Source of the DNA: Littorina saxatilis
Taxonomy: Eukaryota; Mollusca; Gastropoda; Littorinimorpha; Littorinidae
Length of the DNA: 64,000 nucleotides
Reading direction: 5' to 3'
Assembly: GCF_037325665.1 (NCBI RefSeq)
Contig: NC_090253.1
Span: 38,015,222 to 38,079,221 of the forward strand
Of this stretch, positions 20,831-31,350 are shown piece by piece (position 1 is the first letter of the stretch; each line of letters begins with the position of its first letter). The notes under the pieces are model-generated. The model had not been told where the DNA came from. It saw only the letters and a list, made by a program, of their open reading frames with translations, and ran no database searches. Position numbers and translations under genes: made by a program.

Positions 20831-21111
20831 AAGAGAGAGAGAGACAGAGAGCAAGAGAGAGAGAGAGAGCAAGAGAGAGAGAGAGAGAGAGCAGGGAGGG
20901 TGGAGAGAGTAAGAGTCCCCCTCTTTCTATTCGTCTCTCTTCTTGTTTGTTTTTATATATTTAATCATTTCAGCCGGTGCTGTTTTTATTACTGCCATAT
21001 GATGAGGTGTAATGTTTTCTGCTTTTTCAGGTGATGGATGACAGACATGATGACGACTCCGATGGCCCGCGGCAACGCCGCAATGCTGGAAATGGGGAAG
21101 ACAACTCCTAG
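8183..21111 (+). CDS. P2X purinoceptor (ATP-gated cation channel), 3' part of gene
   Basis: Six consecutive exons, one in two alternative forms, encode the C-terminal half of a P2X subunit. P2X subunits form trimeric plasma-membrane channels opened by extracellular ATP. Diagnostic features in order are a Cys pair with CPxFxL (exon a or b), WDCNLD and [12 protein letters not shown], the ATP-contacting GFNFR, a second contact Lys in [21 protein letters not shown]2 starting at [10 protein letters not shown] and running into [13 protein letters not shown], and the juxtamembrane YYKDK motif matching the YxxxK trafficking/stability signal. The tail is short and acidic and ends in GEDNS. All splice sites are GT-AG and all phases agree. 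N-terminus, TM1, head domain and the first ectodomain Cys residues lie left of the window. The subtype cannot be assigned, as mollusc P2X genes do not map one-to-one to vertebrate P2X1-7. Confidence 0.93.
8731..8981. mobile_element. 251-bp MITE with ~37-bp TIRs
   Basis: The ends gtgaccctccaccacg and cgtggtggagggtcac are inverted repeats extending with a few mismatches to about 37 bp, and ATAT flanks both sides. There is no coding capacity. It sits between the two alternative P2X exons. Confidence 0.8.
9163..9539 (+). mobile_element. tRNA-derived SINE, family A body with head type 2
   Basis: The head has an A box (tagctcagtcggtagcgcgc) and a B-box-like gagttcgtcccc, and differs from the head at 325. 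From the core gtcaactttgtgtgcagact onward it matches the body and tail of the 325-706 SINE closely. Perfect 13-bp target duplications (gttgcatttttgc at 9150-9162 and 9540-9552) define it. Confidence 0.88.
10036..10183 (+). CDS. P2X alternative exon, version b
   Basis: 148 bp, acceptor TTTCAG before 10036 and donor GTAATT after 10183. It has the same phases and the same 49-codon length as exon a. The product begins RNILGF and ends SDIAKG, with the Cys pair in [13 protein letters not shown] and [10 protein letters not shown]. By eye 19 of 49 residues match exon a, including both Cys. It adds two N-glycosylation sequons (NDT, NYS) that exon a lacks. Either version joins in frame to the next exon (GGVIQV), but using both would shift the frame. 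Confidence 0.92.
10534..10650 (+). repeat. 17-bp tandem repeat
   Basis: About seven copies of a unit reading cttaaaatggagggagt, expanded from the MITE's own end motif. Confidence 0.85.
10714..12590 (+). mobile_element. 5'-truncated LINE 3' end, interrupted
   Basis: The left piece (to 10785) encodes [20 protein letters not shown], the common C-terminal end of many non-LTR retrotransposon reverse transcriptases (NxLP..R....FK). Across the inserted element the frame resumes at 12253 with MLKTQFF, so the original read AFKS-MLKTQFF. The remaining right piece is 3' non-coding and ends in a tail with gcgcttagaactgtaccca and a tgattgattg run. That tail is shared with SINE family B in this window. 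Confidence 0.7.
10786..12250 (+). mobile_element. pogo/Tigger-like DNA transposon, decayed
   Basis: The ends are caggcaaatcc(a)g and its inverse cggatttgcctg, flanked by TA duplications at 10784-10785 and 12251-12252. A subterminal ATTCGCTTAGC matches the sequence I recall from the pogo TIR. The open stretch 11803-12066 encodes a fragment ending [13 protein letters not shown], like the C-terminal end of Tigger/jerky-type transposases; no DDE core is readable. A fragment of another MITE lies inside near 12080-12175. Removing the element restores the LINE reading frame at a single TA. Confidence 0.7.
13058..13188 (+). CDS. P2X exon with the GFNFR motif
   Basis: 131 bp, acceptor CAACAG and donor GTGGGT. 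It encodes [15 protein letters not shown], then [12 protein letters not shown] and SRGFNFR. The paired Cys and the NFR residues (ATP contact in P2X structures) are intact. It ends with two bases of the Arg codon. Confidence 0.95.
13189..13778 (+). other. P2X intron, nothing further seen
   Basis: 590 bp with normal GT-AG ends and no recognisable repeat or exon. Confidence 0.6.
13779..13938 (+). CDS. P2X exon: lower ectodomain into TM2
   Basis: 160 bp, acceptor GACAG and donor GTAAGT. It encodes [20 protein letters not shown] onward, through [18 protein letters not shown] to [15 protein letters not shown]. The Lys in LYKAW is the conserved ATP-contact Lys, and NGT is a likely glycosylation sequon. 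The second transmembrane helix starts at its end. Confidence 0.95.
14400..15797 (+). repeat. AT-rich dispersed element with tttagtcaag ends
   Basis: Begins near ttagtcaagttttgactaaa and ends near acatttagtcaagtagctgt. A GT tract lies at 14471-14506. Much of it (about 14506-15060) recurs at about 16890-17390 and, inverted, at about 16560-16890. A B-box-like gggttcgattcc lies near 15360. No transposase is readable; it is probably a non-autonomous DNA element. Confidence 0.6.
15762..17822. mobile_element. Composite inverted-repeat element in a P2X intron
   Basis: The ends aacaagtcgcgtaaggcgaa (15762) and its inverse (to 17822) form TIRs of about 85 bp that continue through tttagtcaagtagctgtcga. 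Inside are a long palindrome (15860-16431), an inverted and a direct copy of the 14.4-15 kb repeat, and a second inner end near 17397. The whole lies between the two P2X exons that encode TM2. Confidence 0.65.
15860..16431. repeat. Long near-perfect palindrome, ~270-bp arms
   Basis: The arm 15860-16130 is the reverse complement of 16162-16431 with only scattered differences, around a spacer of about 31 bases. Both strands therefore carry nearly the same short open frame. A transcript of either strand would fold into a long RNA hairpin. Confidence 0.9.
17857..17958 (+). CDS. P2X exon: end of TM2 and YxxxK motif
   Basis: 102 bp, acceptor GTGCAG and donor GTAAAG, phase 0 at both ends. It encodes [20 protein letters not shown] and then [14 protein letters not shown]. 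The YYKDK stretch fits the conserved juxtamembrane YxxxK motif of P2X subunits. Confidence 0.95.
18001..18512 (-). mobile_element. tRNA-derived SINE, family B
   Basis: Read on the minus strand, a tRNA-like head (tggccgagtggtaacgca, then gcgagttcgaccctgg) starts at about 18512. The body includes gtgcacgttaaagatccca, and the 3' tail cgcttagaactgtaccca ends in tgattgattg at 18001. A close full copy is at 48302-48826, and its tail matches the LINE tail at 12520-12590. Confidence 0.85.
18513..21030 (+). other. Last P2X intron (remaining part)
   Basis: Holds a CA-rich stretch (18811-18900) and a GA-rich microsatellite (20765-20895). No further exon was recognised. It ends in a polypyrimidine tract with TTTTTCAG before 21031. 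Confidence 0.55.
21031..21111 (+). CDS. P2X last coding exon
   Basis: Begins [17 protein letters not shown] and ends GEDNS with a TAG stop at 21109-21111. The tail is short, acidic and then basic, with no transmembrane or known signalling motif. The reading frame follows directly from the phase-0 end of the previous exon. Confidence 0.88.
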   Translation: MMDDRHDDDSDGPRQRRNAGNGEDNS

Positions 21112-24100
21112 TGTCCGACAGCTGTATGTGCAGTTGGCATATGATGAAAAGTTGTTGATCTATTGATATAGTTTGGCTGAATTGAGCTGAGATGGATTTT
21201 TGAGGGTGAGAGGAATGTATGTTTGAATGTGTGTGTGTGTTTTGAGAGAAAGACAGAAAGAAAGAAGGTCGTTACATTGGTATATTTGCCCATGAGCCTC
21301 TCTGTCAGTTTGAATTTTCTCTTCGTGTAAAGAGTTAACACATAGGATGTTGACTGTGATGATCAAAGTATGTTTTCTTTTTTTTTTAAATCCCAGAAAC
21401 TCGGCTCTGTCAAATATGATTGCAAGACGGAATGGTTTAAAATCTCAGCTGAAGGAACCCTTCAATCAGTTGATTAAAGAAAAAAGGGAAAATCAAAACT
21501 AATACCTGCTATTTTTATGACAATTGCTACGCAAAACAAGTGACACGATACTGTGATACTTCCCCCTGTATCTGTTTGTGCAATCCAGACTGAGCACTGC
21601 ATGGCATGCTGCTGCAGTCAGGACAGTTTGCCGTCAAAATTCTGTCTCTTCAGAATGTACCAGATTTATTGTTTAATGGTACAAGATTATTTTAAGACCA
21701 TTTCAACCAATTGATTGCAGAAGCTTAGATCAGTCTGTGAAAGAAAATTGAGTTGAGCTTGCCATTTGTAAGTTAATTTTTGAGAAGTCATATATGCATG
21801 TACCAGTACTTCCAGATTGAACTTGATCAGAGAAGTAAAATAATCCTGGGACCAGCATCCTTTAATTTGCACAAATAGTTGGTGCAATTTGAGAGGGAGT
21901 TTAATTTTTTAAACAAACACAAAACATTCCAAGAGTCAAATGTGTATGGTTTTCTTGCACTTTGTGTTTTTCCACAGAATGTTACCTAGTTTTGTGTGAG
22001 CATTTTTATTGCACCATGTTAAGTGCCAGGGTTATTCACAAAGCATAATGGCTCAAGGCCATGCTCACTTTGTGAAAGTCAAAAAAATGTTTGTTATTGA
22101 ATGTGAAGTTTTGCTTGATTTTTGATCAAGTCCTGCGTCGTTTGTACAGATTACAAATGGCTTTACAAAGTACAATTATGTTGTGATACAAAGTATCAGA
22201 TGTGCCTTGATATGATCATTTCTGTTCTAATGGCAGTTGTGTCTTATTTCAAACCGGTGTTTGTGTTCTAATGGCAGTTGTGTCTTATTTCAAACCTGTG
22301 TTTAATCTCTTAAAATGATTTGACCATGACTTCCACGACTTTAGTGTGCAATGATGTTCAGTTGTATTTGCAGAGTAATTAAAGGAGTTTTTATACAGGT
22401 TCTGTACAGGTGTGTATGTTTGTGTGTGCATATGTGCTTGTGCATGTGTCTCTTTGTACATGTGTGCAAGAGAGAGGGAGAGATGACCATTAATTGTATT
22501 TCTTTGCAAGTGCTTGTTTAAAATCAAACTTCAGAAGGAAACGCTTTTTTTGTGGATAACATGGTATGCTGTTGCATGTACTTCCTACACAAAACAAAGT
22601 TGTAGCTTTGCTCTATTAAGCCACATGATCACATTTTTCTCTTGATATTCAGGGTTTTATGCAAACGGAGGCAGGACAATGATTGTTTTACCTCAAATCA
22701 AAGGTGCCATACTTTGATTTAACTTGAATCGACAGTCTGGTAGCTCTCTGTGCAGAGTGAGAATTTATCGCCAAAATTAATTCAGTTTTCCATAACTGAC
22801 ACCTATGTCAATCTGCAAAACGGATTCAGCAACAAAAAAACAAAACAAAAAATTCCACTTTGAGAGCAGCCAGGCAGTTGATTTTTGGTGTGTGTGTGTG
22901 GACGCGAAGGGGTGCTGGTTTTTCCATGTAAAAGCCAGGACACATCTGTGGTGGTGAACATGACCGCGACATAAAAAGGAAGGTATCATTGATGTTTCTC
23001 AATGTCATTAACTTACTGTTATTATGTTAGACTGAACAAAAGATTTTTCTGTTTAAAATAGGGTGCTTATCATTTTTCAGAACAACCATGCATGGCATGA
23101 ACAGGGCAACGTGTCAGGCTTATATAATGTGTGTGTGTGTGTGTGTGTGAAAGAGAGCCTGTGACACATGTCACACACAAATCATTTTGGGCAGATCAAA
23201 ATTGCTTTGCTAGTGATCATCTAAGGTATCTATGAAAGTTTTGTGCTGAGATTTGTATTCCAATGTTGCTCAGTTGTCCATGGCCCCCCGCGGGTTTGGG
23301 GGAAGAATTTACCCGATGCTCCCCAGCATGTCGTAAGAGGCGACTAACGGATTCTGTTTCTCCTTTTACCCTTGTTAAGTGTTTCTTGTATAGAATATAG
23401 TCAATTTTTGTAAAGATTTTAGTCAAGCAGTATGTAAGAAATGTTAAGTCCTTTGTACTGGAAACTTGCATTCTCCCAGGAAGGTAATATATTGTACTAC
23501 GTTGCAGGCCCCTGGAGCAAATTTTTGATTAGTGCTTTTGTGAACAAGAAACAATTGACAAGTGGCTCTATTCCATCTCCCCCGTCGCGATATAACCTTC
23601 GTGGTTGAAAACGACGTTAAACACCAAATAAAGAAAGAAAGCGTGTGTTTCGGCTGGTATACAGGGTGCACTTTGAACTGGCCAGCTATGTAATAGTGCT
23701 TACAATGGGAGCTTTGAACAAGTGCAGGTACAAGTGTGTATCTGCATTCCTCGTCTGGGATGACATGGTTGCACATCTGTTGTCATATATATATATAATT
23801 GCTGTTGGATTTTTCTTGCAGTTAGTAATAGTTAAAAAAGTTTGTGTGCTTCTATTGCAATTATTTTCAATTGCTGTGAGCTTGTATATTTTCAGATTTA
23901 GATAATTTGTTTTTGCATTGGTTAAGTTTTCCATGTAGGATAGTGCATATCATTGAATTCCTGTCACGTCAATAAAAACCAGTGTAAAACAATTGATCAA
24001 AACATGCCTGGATGAATATTGTGATATATATTTTGATCAATAAAAACTGGTTATCTATCCTTGTACAATCATTTTTGTAATGTTCCCAAACTATCCAAAA

Positions 24101-24330
24101 TTTGAAATGACATTGCCAGACAGGAAGGGTAAAAAAATTTTTAAAAAAAGTTCCAAAGACAAAGGTACAAAGTGATGTTTTATAAGTCTGTGTTCTACTT
24201 CATTATTTTTCTAAGTTAATTTGTTTAAACTATGTCTCTGTGCCTGCCTGTTATTTTGAGCAAATACTAAAGGAATGACAATGTGCAGTGTTCATGAAAA
24301 CAATAAAGTATAACATTTGATGAATTTATT
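21112..24330 (+). other. Probable P2X 3' UTR and downstream region
   Basis: AT-rich, with no long open frames. Candidate polyadenylation signals (aataaa) lie near 23969, 24038 and 24302. A local 44-bp duplication (gtgttctaatggcagttgtg ...) lies at about 22218-22300, and a retroposon copy at 23282-23640. The end of transcription is not determined. Confidence 0.45.
23282..23640 (+). mobile_element. Retroposon family C (aaagaaag-tailed)
   Basis: Starts around ccccgcgggtttgggggaag and ends gttaaacaccaaataaagaaagaaag. Copies at 25101-25491 and 27312-27474 have clear target duplications, which supports retroposition for the family. No tRNA boxes were recognised. Confidence 0.7.
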
Positions 24331-25100
24331 TAGTTTTATATTTTTGTATGTGTTTGTGGAACAAGTTTTGTGTGTGTGTGAGAGAGAGAACTCAGAACTT
24401 TATTACAAAAGGATAAAGGTGTTAGGCAAAGCCTAATCTTACAACCTGTCTCTTGTAGTTGTACAAACACTTGATACACACGCACACTAAAAGAGAGAGA
24501 GTGAACACAAGACAGATAAATTTTCAACAAGTTTTAATTCATATGGCAGCCGTGCAGGTTGTGCTTTGCTACCACTCTAACAAATAGCAATTAATTATAA
24601 ATAAATAGCATGTGTTATGATTAATGATACATAATAACTGAATAGTACTTGTACATCTGTTCATTTTAACGAAGCTGAGTCATAAGGCAGAAGTATCCCT
24701 CTCATCACTCTTTTTCAACAAAAAAGGATGAAACCCAAACAAAAGCAGTATTACATACAAGAATTGTATCACTCTTGCTTAATAGTTGTATCATGTCTAT
24801 AGATCTGAGAAACAAAGGGAAGTATTTTATTTTGGTGTCATGTCAATTTGATAGTTTTCAACGTAACATTTTTTTCCAAAGGCGAGGTATCCCTTATTCT
24901 TCCACAAAAAAGGAAGAAACTAAAACAAAAGCAGTACATTGTACAAGAATTGTATCAATCCTGCACAATAGTTGTGTCTATTTGATAGTTTTCAATGTAA
25001 CTGTTTTTGCCTTAGTACTAGTAACGTAGGCACTGGAAGGACATGTCATCCAGAGTCAGAGCACTGGTCCACACACGATGTCATAACCATTCTCTATGAT
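24331..25100. other. Region between convergent genes, no gene seen
   Basis: AT-rich. A stretch at about 24390-24480 (aactttattacaaaaggat ... tcttacaacctgtc) resembles pieces at 35755-35855 and 56630-56705, so it is another dispersed-repeat fragment. A local duplication of about 100 bp (near 24775 and 24950) is visible. Confidence 0.4.
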
Positions 25101-25491
25101 CTTTCTTTCTTTATTTGGTGTTTAACGTCGTTTTCAACCATTGAAGGTTATATCGCGACGGGGAAAGGGGGAAGATGGGATAGAGCCACTTGTTAATCAT
25201 TTCTTGTTCACAAAAGCACTAATCAAAAAATTGCTCCAGGGGCTTGCAACGTAGTACAATATATGACCTTACTGGGAGAATGCAAGTTTCCAGTACAAAG
25301 GACTTAACATTTCTTACATACTGCTTGACTAAAATCTTTACAAACATTGACTATATTCTATACAAGAAACACTTAACAAGGGTAAAAGGAGAAACAGAAC
25401 CGTTAGTCGCCTCTTACGACATGCTGGGTAGCATAGGGTAAATTCTTTCTCGTCCCAACCAATATGGGACTCCCCCTAACCCGCGGGGGGT
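25101..25491 (-). mobile_element. Retroposon family C, full copy with 12-bp duplications
   Basis: Minus-strand copy, starting with a ctttctttct run on the plus strand and ending at ccgcgggggg. It is flanked by attctctatgat at 25089-25100 and 25492-25503. Confidence 0.88.
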
Positions 25492-25825
25492 ATTCTCTAT
25501 GATCACATTTTATAACAAGGGACTGGACTAAAACAAATTGTCTCAAAGGGGATGACTGTGTGCTTCCTCCCCATACTGAAATTTCACCCCATAAACCTGT
25601 GATTCGACCGACAGTATTAACAATGAAAGAAACTGGTGTAAAACATCTGTAAAAAATAATAGACAAATGTTTTTCTTCTGCCCGTCTCTTCGTCGCCCTA
25701 TCCCTCAAAGACCGACAGACTTCAGCAGCTGATGACTTCATAAAAATGCACCGATCAATCAAACTGAACAATTGTCTTTTTACTTCATGTCTGGGCTTTC
25801 TGCCAGAAAGATGTATGTAGCTGTG

Positions 25826-25875
25826 AGTGTGTGTGTGTGTGTGTGTGTGTATACACGCAAGCGAGTGTATGTGCA

Positions 25876-25962
<87 letters not shown>
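25826..25962. repeat. (GT)n microsatellite
   Basis: Two GT tracts split by a short non-repetitive stretch near 25850-25880; the second is about 85 bp long. Confidence 0.95.
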
Positions 25963-25963
<1 letters not shown>

Positions 25964-27311
25964 TGAATAAGAGAAAATCGAGAGAGAGAGATTGTCTGTG
26001 AGACAATGTTTGTTTAGGTTAAGAGCAGAAAGAGTGGTGTTTAACATAAGATTGTTTTAAGTACTCAGACCTCAAATTGCATATTTCTTATCTTTTAAAC
26101 ATTAGAAAAATTACACATCTTGCATATTTAGAACAGACAGTAGTGCTTTTCCCTCTAGCAAAGTCCCCCTCCCCCTCAGCTGCTTAGCCCAGAGCGCTAT
26201 AGCACACACATGGACATACTACACATCTACAGCATTTCTCAGGTTTTTCAAGCATTGTTGACATGGAACACATGTACAGTACATTAAATTTTAAGTAAAT
26301 GTATACCCAAAACTACTGGGTTATTTGGTGAATAATTATGAAAAACAACTGGAATGGAATGCATATCACAGACAAGTTATGAAAAAAAAGCATTCAAATA
26401 AATACAAATGCAGATATAAGAAACTAAATCATTACATGAGTAAATGCTAAAACGCAATGGACGGATCGTTTCAGTAGTAAATAAGCTCACAATGATGTTG
26501 GCACATAGCTACAAAGGAAAACATTTGATCCCACCGTATAAAAATATGTGGATTGGAATGCATGATTTCAACAGCTTTTGTGAGAGTATCAGAACTGCTA
26601 CTGGTATAAGAGTTTACATGAAACTGTTATATCATCTGTAATCATGCATAAATCAGGTATAATGTTCAAGGGTATATGTAACTACTGTAGTATGCAAGTG
26701 CTTGAAAGAATGTTGCTGCATTATTCTGGTCGACAGTGTCACAAGAAACAATTTTGCGTTTCTGAATGCAAATTAAAGCTTGTATTTTACTTCCTGTACC
26801 CCAAACGTTCCCTTCATACACCAGTTAAGTTTCTCCAATCCCTTTCTGTTTCCGTTCTTACAAAGAACACACCAGTGAGAGATGTTAAAGTGTCAGCAGC
26901 AGACAGTGTGGTATGGATACATTATATGTACAGAATACTGACTGCAAGATTACTGTTATCACAATTTACAAACTTGTCTCTTCAAAGCCAAACAGCTCTT
27001 AGACGTAAGATTTCTTTTCCAGGGTGTTAAACAACAGTTGCCTAGGTTTAGTTAAGCAAGCTAATAAAAAAGGAAACCTCTAAAAAATGTGTTCGACTTC
27101 GTAGCACAGAATGTGCCCAGTAGAAACAAACAAGGTATCACAGACAAACTTTCCAAGTCATACATACAAAATCCTGTACAACTGACGTGAGACTGCAGCA
27201 ACACTTAGCTCAGCAGAAAACATGCTCATCCATTAATCCACAGAAATATCATTACAAGCAATCAAAAACCAGTCTAATGAGAAAAAGATGCATAACTGAC
27301 AGTGTAACAAC

Positions 27312-27474
27312 TTTCTTTCTTTCTTTATTTGGTGTTTAACGTCGTTTTCAACTACGAAGGTTATATCGCGACGGGGAAAGGGGGGGGAGATGGGATAGAG
27401 CCACTTGTTAATTGTTTCTTGTTCACAAAAGCACTAATCAAAAAATTGCTCCAGGGGCTTGCAACGTAGTACAA
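27312..27474 (-). mobile_element. 5'-truncated retroposon family C copy
   Basis: Carries only the 3' part of the family and is flanked by perfect duplications agtgtaacaac (27301-27311 and 27475-27485). 5' truncation with a tail at the other end is typical of target-primed reverse transcription. Confidence 0.88.
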
Positions 27475-28127
27475 AGTGTAACAACAGAACTAAAGTCCGT
27501 CCACTACTAAAGGCAGACAAAACTGGTATGCAAAAAACAAGACAGTAAAAGAGTGAAGACAGACACTAGCAAACAGGAAATGCCATGAAAGTAAAGCACT
27601 TAGTGAGACGTCATAACGTCAAGACAAACACTTATTACGTTGACGAGAAATCATCAACAAGCACAAGCTTATCTACAGATATTACTTATATTATTTAGCC
27701 CATTGTCATCTTACAAGCACAATCATACAAAACCATAGAATCAAAAATCCCCAACCCCTCTTGAAAGAGGCACTATCACAAGCAGATGACAGATGAAGCA
27801 ATGACATCCATGTCACTGCATTTTGTTCCGAATAAAAGTGTTAACACTATCTCCACAATCAAGACAAAATCACAAATACACAAAAGTGCAATTCCATATT
27901 GACCTAAATGAAACATTTTAGAAATACTGGCATAAATTACAGCTGCATCTGAATGTACTTATACTTCAAAAACACTTCTGGGCATGGTGCTGGAAAATCA
28001 CAAGTAAACACTTCTTCAAACAAAACAAAAATAACAGGGCAACACCCAAACTTAACAGATAAACCGAGAAATCGCAAAGTAATTAGCCATTTGTTGATTC
28101 AAAGTCAATAGATAAACTGAAATTTTA

Positions 28128-29100
28128 TACCGAGCAACAAAAGAAACGCGAAAATGTTTTACAATGTTTGATTGACAAAATCTCGAACAATTATAGAGTT
28201 AGAATTATTAAACCACAAAAGTTTGATGAAGGCATGTTTGACTTTGCTTTTGTGTGATTATTTTGATGCTGTGACTGTTTTAACACACGGGACAAGCAGG
28301 TTTAACGTTAACGAAGTTTTGGAGGTCTCGCTCAGTCAGTCTCCATCACGCTCTCTGGCCACTGATCGGACACTGGTGGCTTCCAATGATGTTCCTGGTA
28401 GTGTCAGTGGCTGTATTGAATCAATCTCGAAGACGTTGTGGCAGGAAATTGCGATAGTGTCTTATTTGGGATAATGCGAAAAATCCACCGCGTTGCATAA
28501 CTGCATTGCTTCCAATGTCAACAGAACATTGCTGAAGGTGATAGACTGTTGACATATGCACGTTTAAAGCACATGCCAGTGCTTCTGGATAATCCCCAGC
28601 TTTAAATCGACCTGGCATTTTGGTGGTGTCAATCTTGGCATCCTGGCTGTTTCAAAAGTGAGACTGGCAGCAAGCGTGCCATGCTCTCTTTTGGTTGCTA
28701 ATGCATTAGTGAACACATCTCACACATCAGATTTCCCGGCGCCTTGAATATGTGCGCGATATAAATTGCATAAAATAAAACTAAAAAATAAAAAATAAAT
28801 CCCTGCGCTTAGAACTGTACCCACGGAATACGCGCGATATAAGCCTCATATTGATTGATTGATTGATCAGATTTCTCCTGCTCCACTTGCACGTGCTGCG
28901 AGCGCGCATTATATGTTTAACGTTAAACCTGCTTGTCCCGTGTGTTAAAACAGTCACAGCATCAAAATAATCACACAAAAGCAAGGTCAAACATGCCTTC
29001 ATCAAACTTTTGTGGTTTAAAAATTCTAACTCTATAATTGTTGGAGAATTTGTCAATCAAACAATGACGAATTTTTTCGAGTTTCTTTTGTTGCTCGGTA
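28128..29100 (-). mobile_element. Tc1/mariner-like element with ~185-bp TIRs, decayed
   Basis: Long inverted repeats (28128 to about 28312 and about 28916 to 29100) start taccgagcaacaaaagaaac and are flanked by TA on each side. The minus-strand frame below 28618 encodes PGRFKAGDYPEALACALNVH and STVYHLQQ, resembling the N-terminal helix-turn-helix of Tc1-type transposases, followed by remnants with stops. No DDE region remains. A fragment of SINE family B has landed inside (28740-28868). Confidence 0.75.
28740..28868 (+). mobile_element. SINE family B 3' fragment
   Basis: Reads gcgcgatataaattgcataa, then cgcttagaactgtaccca and the tail tattgattgattgattga, the last ~130 bp of family B in plus orientation, inside the Tc1-like element. 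Confidence 0.8.
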
Positions 29101-29102
29101 TA

Positions 29103-30788
29103 CAAATAATGTAGGGACTAATTACAAAGGTTCAGTGCTGAGTTGCGTTTCACGTGTACAGAAACATATTCTCCTTAATTTGAAAGAAAAAGATGATTAC
29201 AAACATATAACGCAAAAAACAAAAATGAGTGTTCTGGACCTAAAGACTACCGTTAGGCCTGAATACAGGAGCGCCTTAACTAAACAATGAAACCAAGTAA
29301 ACATAGGTAAGCAGGTAAACATAACAATGTCATCAAACAGCGCATGCACGTTAAAGGGCATATCAATTATCCACCAAAATAGTCACAGATCACAGTCTTA
29401 TAATGCACTGTTCTGAAATGCAGACCTGCCTACCTGTCAATTCTTCAATAGTACTGATTCCAGTGTTTTGTTGTCTAGAACTGTTATCAGTAGCAGCTGA
29501 GAAAATCTAACTCTAATTCACAGTACCGACCACAGACATGTTGATAATAATGTATGTAAAATAATAACAACAACTAAAAAGCAGTCAACAGACTATTAAT
29601 TAGTTATTGGAGCTTTGAGCCTAGTCGACAGAATAAAGAGCCATTTGACACAACATTACATCATTTTAAGTCCATATCAACGTAAAAGTCAAGAATGAAA
29701 GGGGAAACAAAATCTGTAGACATTTGTGAAAGTCTGTAACTTTGTAGTATATATATATGACTATTTACCAATTAGTTACTGGGAACAAATGGTAGCAGTA
29801 GGCAGGTCTGGTAACGCACAGTGCATGAGGTAAAGTGTGAGCAGACAATCACATGACTGGCTGCAAGTTCTCTTTAAATGTTGAGACAAGTTCTCAGCCA
29901 TACTAAACTAGTAAATGGAGAGATTATACCAGGTAAAATTGAAAAGATTCAATAAGCATGAAAATGAAAGAAAAGTAACATTAAAGTCATTCCATAAAGC
30001 TGGCATAAGCTACATTCCAAGTGCCTTTCAAAATGGTAAGAAGAAGTATTTAATAAAGCAGAGCTAACTTTGGGCAACCTTTTTTTCAATCACATTAATT
30101 TCAGTTTTGTTGCCTGCACAAACAACTAGCAGTGAGCAGGTACACAGTCAAGAAACAGAATGACAAACGAACCGTTGACAAAATGATAAAAACAAAAACT
30201 AAATTTGAAGTCTTAAATTATGTCTAACCAGATTCAACCAAGTTAAATAATGTCTTAATTTCAACATTCAAAAAGGAAAACTTGCAAAGCAAACCTACAA
30301 CACAACCGCCTATGCTGACTTTCTAGGAATAACAGTCAATTTTAAAGGGAAAAATCAAAATTTCTTCAAATAAAAAAAAAAACCACCAAAATAAACATGT
30401 GGAAAAAAACTGTGCAACTGGTAAAATTTCAAGATGCATCATTGGCCATGCAGCCAAATATATCACAGACAAATGAAACTGTGTAATAATAAATCCGTGA
30501 ACTAGCGATCACCGACTGGTACCACAGGAACTCCACACAGCAGAAACAGAATGCACATTGCAACACGCTGAAGTTTCAAGCTGTAAAGCACTAAAGGTCC
30601 GATATTTGACACCCAGGTCAAGACAGTTCCAGAATTCACACCTCCATGCAAACGGACCAGTCTCAGTTCTCCCCTACCACAGGGAGCTAGCTCAATAAAC
30701 AGAACTATATAAAGAAATTATAATAACACAGTCTGAAAAAAAATAAAAACACTGCTCTCCTCCAACTTTGGATGTTGCCGACGACGAT
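29103..30788. other. AT-rich region, no gene seen
   Basis: No exon or clear repeat was found. It may be 3' UTR or downstream flank of the minus-strand ankyrin gene whose stop lies at 31198. Confidence 0.4.
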
Positions 30789-31152
30789 TCACAAGACACA
30801 CCAAAGTGAAGAGATTCCCTCTACTCTGATTCTCAGATCTAAAGCGTCGTCACAAGACACACCAAAGTGAAGAGATTCCCTCTACTCTGATTCTCAGATC
30901 TAAAGCGTCGTCACAAGACACACCAAAGTGAAGAGATTACCTCTACTCTGATTCTCAGATCTAAAGCGTCGTCACAAGACACACCAAAGTGAAGAGATTC
31001 CCTCTACTCTGATTCTCAGATCTAAAGCGTCGTCACAAGACACACCAAAGTGAAGAGATTCCCTCTACTCTGATTCTCAGATCTAAAGCGTCGTCACAAG
31101 ACACACCAAAGTGGAGAGATTACCTCTACTCCTGATTCTCAGGTCTAAAGCT
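30789..31152. repeat. 61-bp minisatellite, 6 copies
   Basis: Units begin at 30789, 30850, 30911, 30972, 31033 and 31094, each starting tcacaagacacaccaaagtg and ending ctaaagcgtcg; the last copy is slightly diverged. The array sits about 45 bp downstream of the ankyrin gene's stop codon, so it is probably in its 3' UTR. Confidence 0.95.
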
Positions 31153-31197
31153 CCACAGACACAGATTTTGTGAGAGTGTTTGGAAGAGAGCAAAGAT

Positions 31198-31350
31198 TTA
31201 GTTTTTGCTGGTGGGGGGTCGAGAGCGTCTCCCCGGAGACACATTCTTGTCATTGGAGCGGCGGGGATAGGAGGAGGAGGCACTGTTGCGATTACTGCGG
31301 GGCAGGGGCGGCTTGGCACTTGTCGGTTGCATCCTCATTGAAGAGTGGTC
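31198..31350 (-). CDS. Ankyrin gene, exon 15 (last)
   Basis: 50 codons plus TAA, starting [20 protein letters not shown] and ending PTSKN. Rich in Ser, Arg and Pro. Acceptor TTTTGCAG. Confidence 0.88.
   Translation of the reverse strand, partial: DHSSMRMQPTSAKPPLPRSNRNSASSSYPRRSNDKNVSPGRRSRPPTSKN

Noticed and set aside
25403-26047. 214-codon minus-strand frame with poly-His/Thr
   Set aside because: It is mostly translation of a GT/AC microsatellite.
30789-31152. CRISPR-like array
   Set aside because: Units are contiguous 61-bp copies without unique spacers, in an animal genome; it is a minisatellite.
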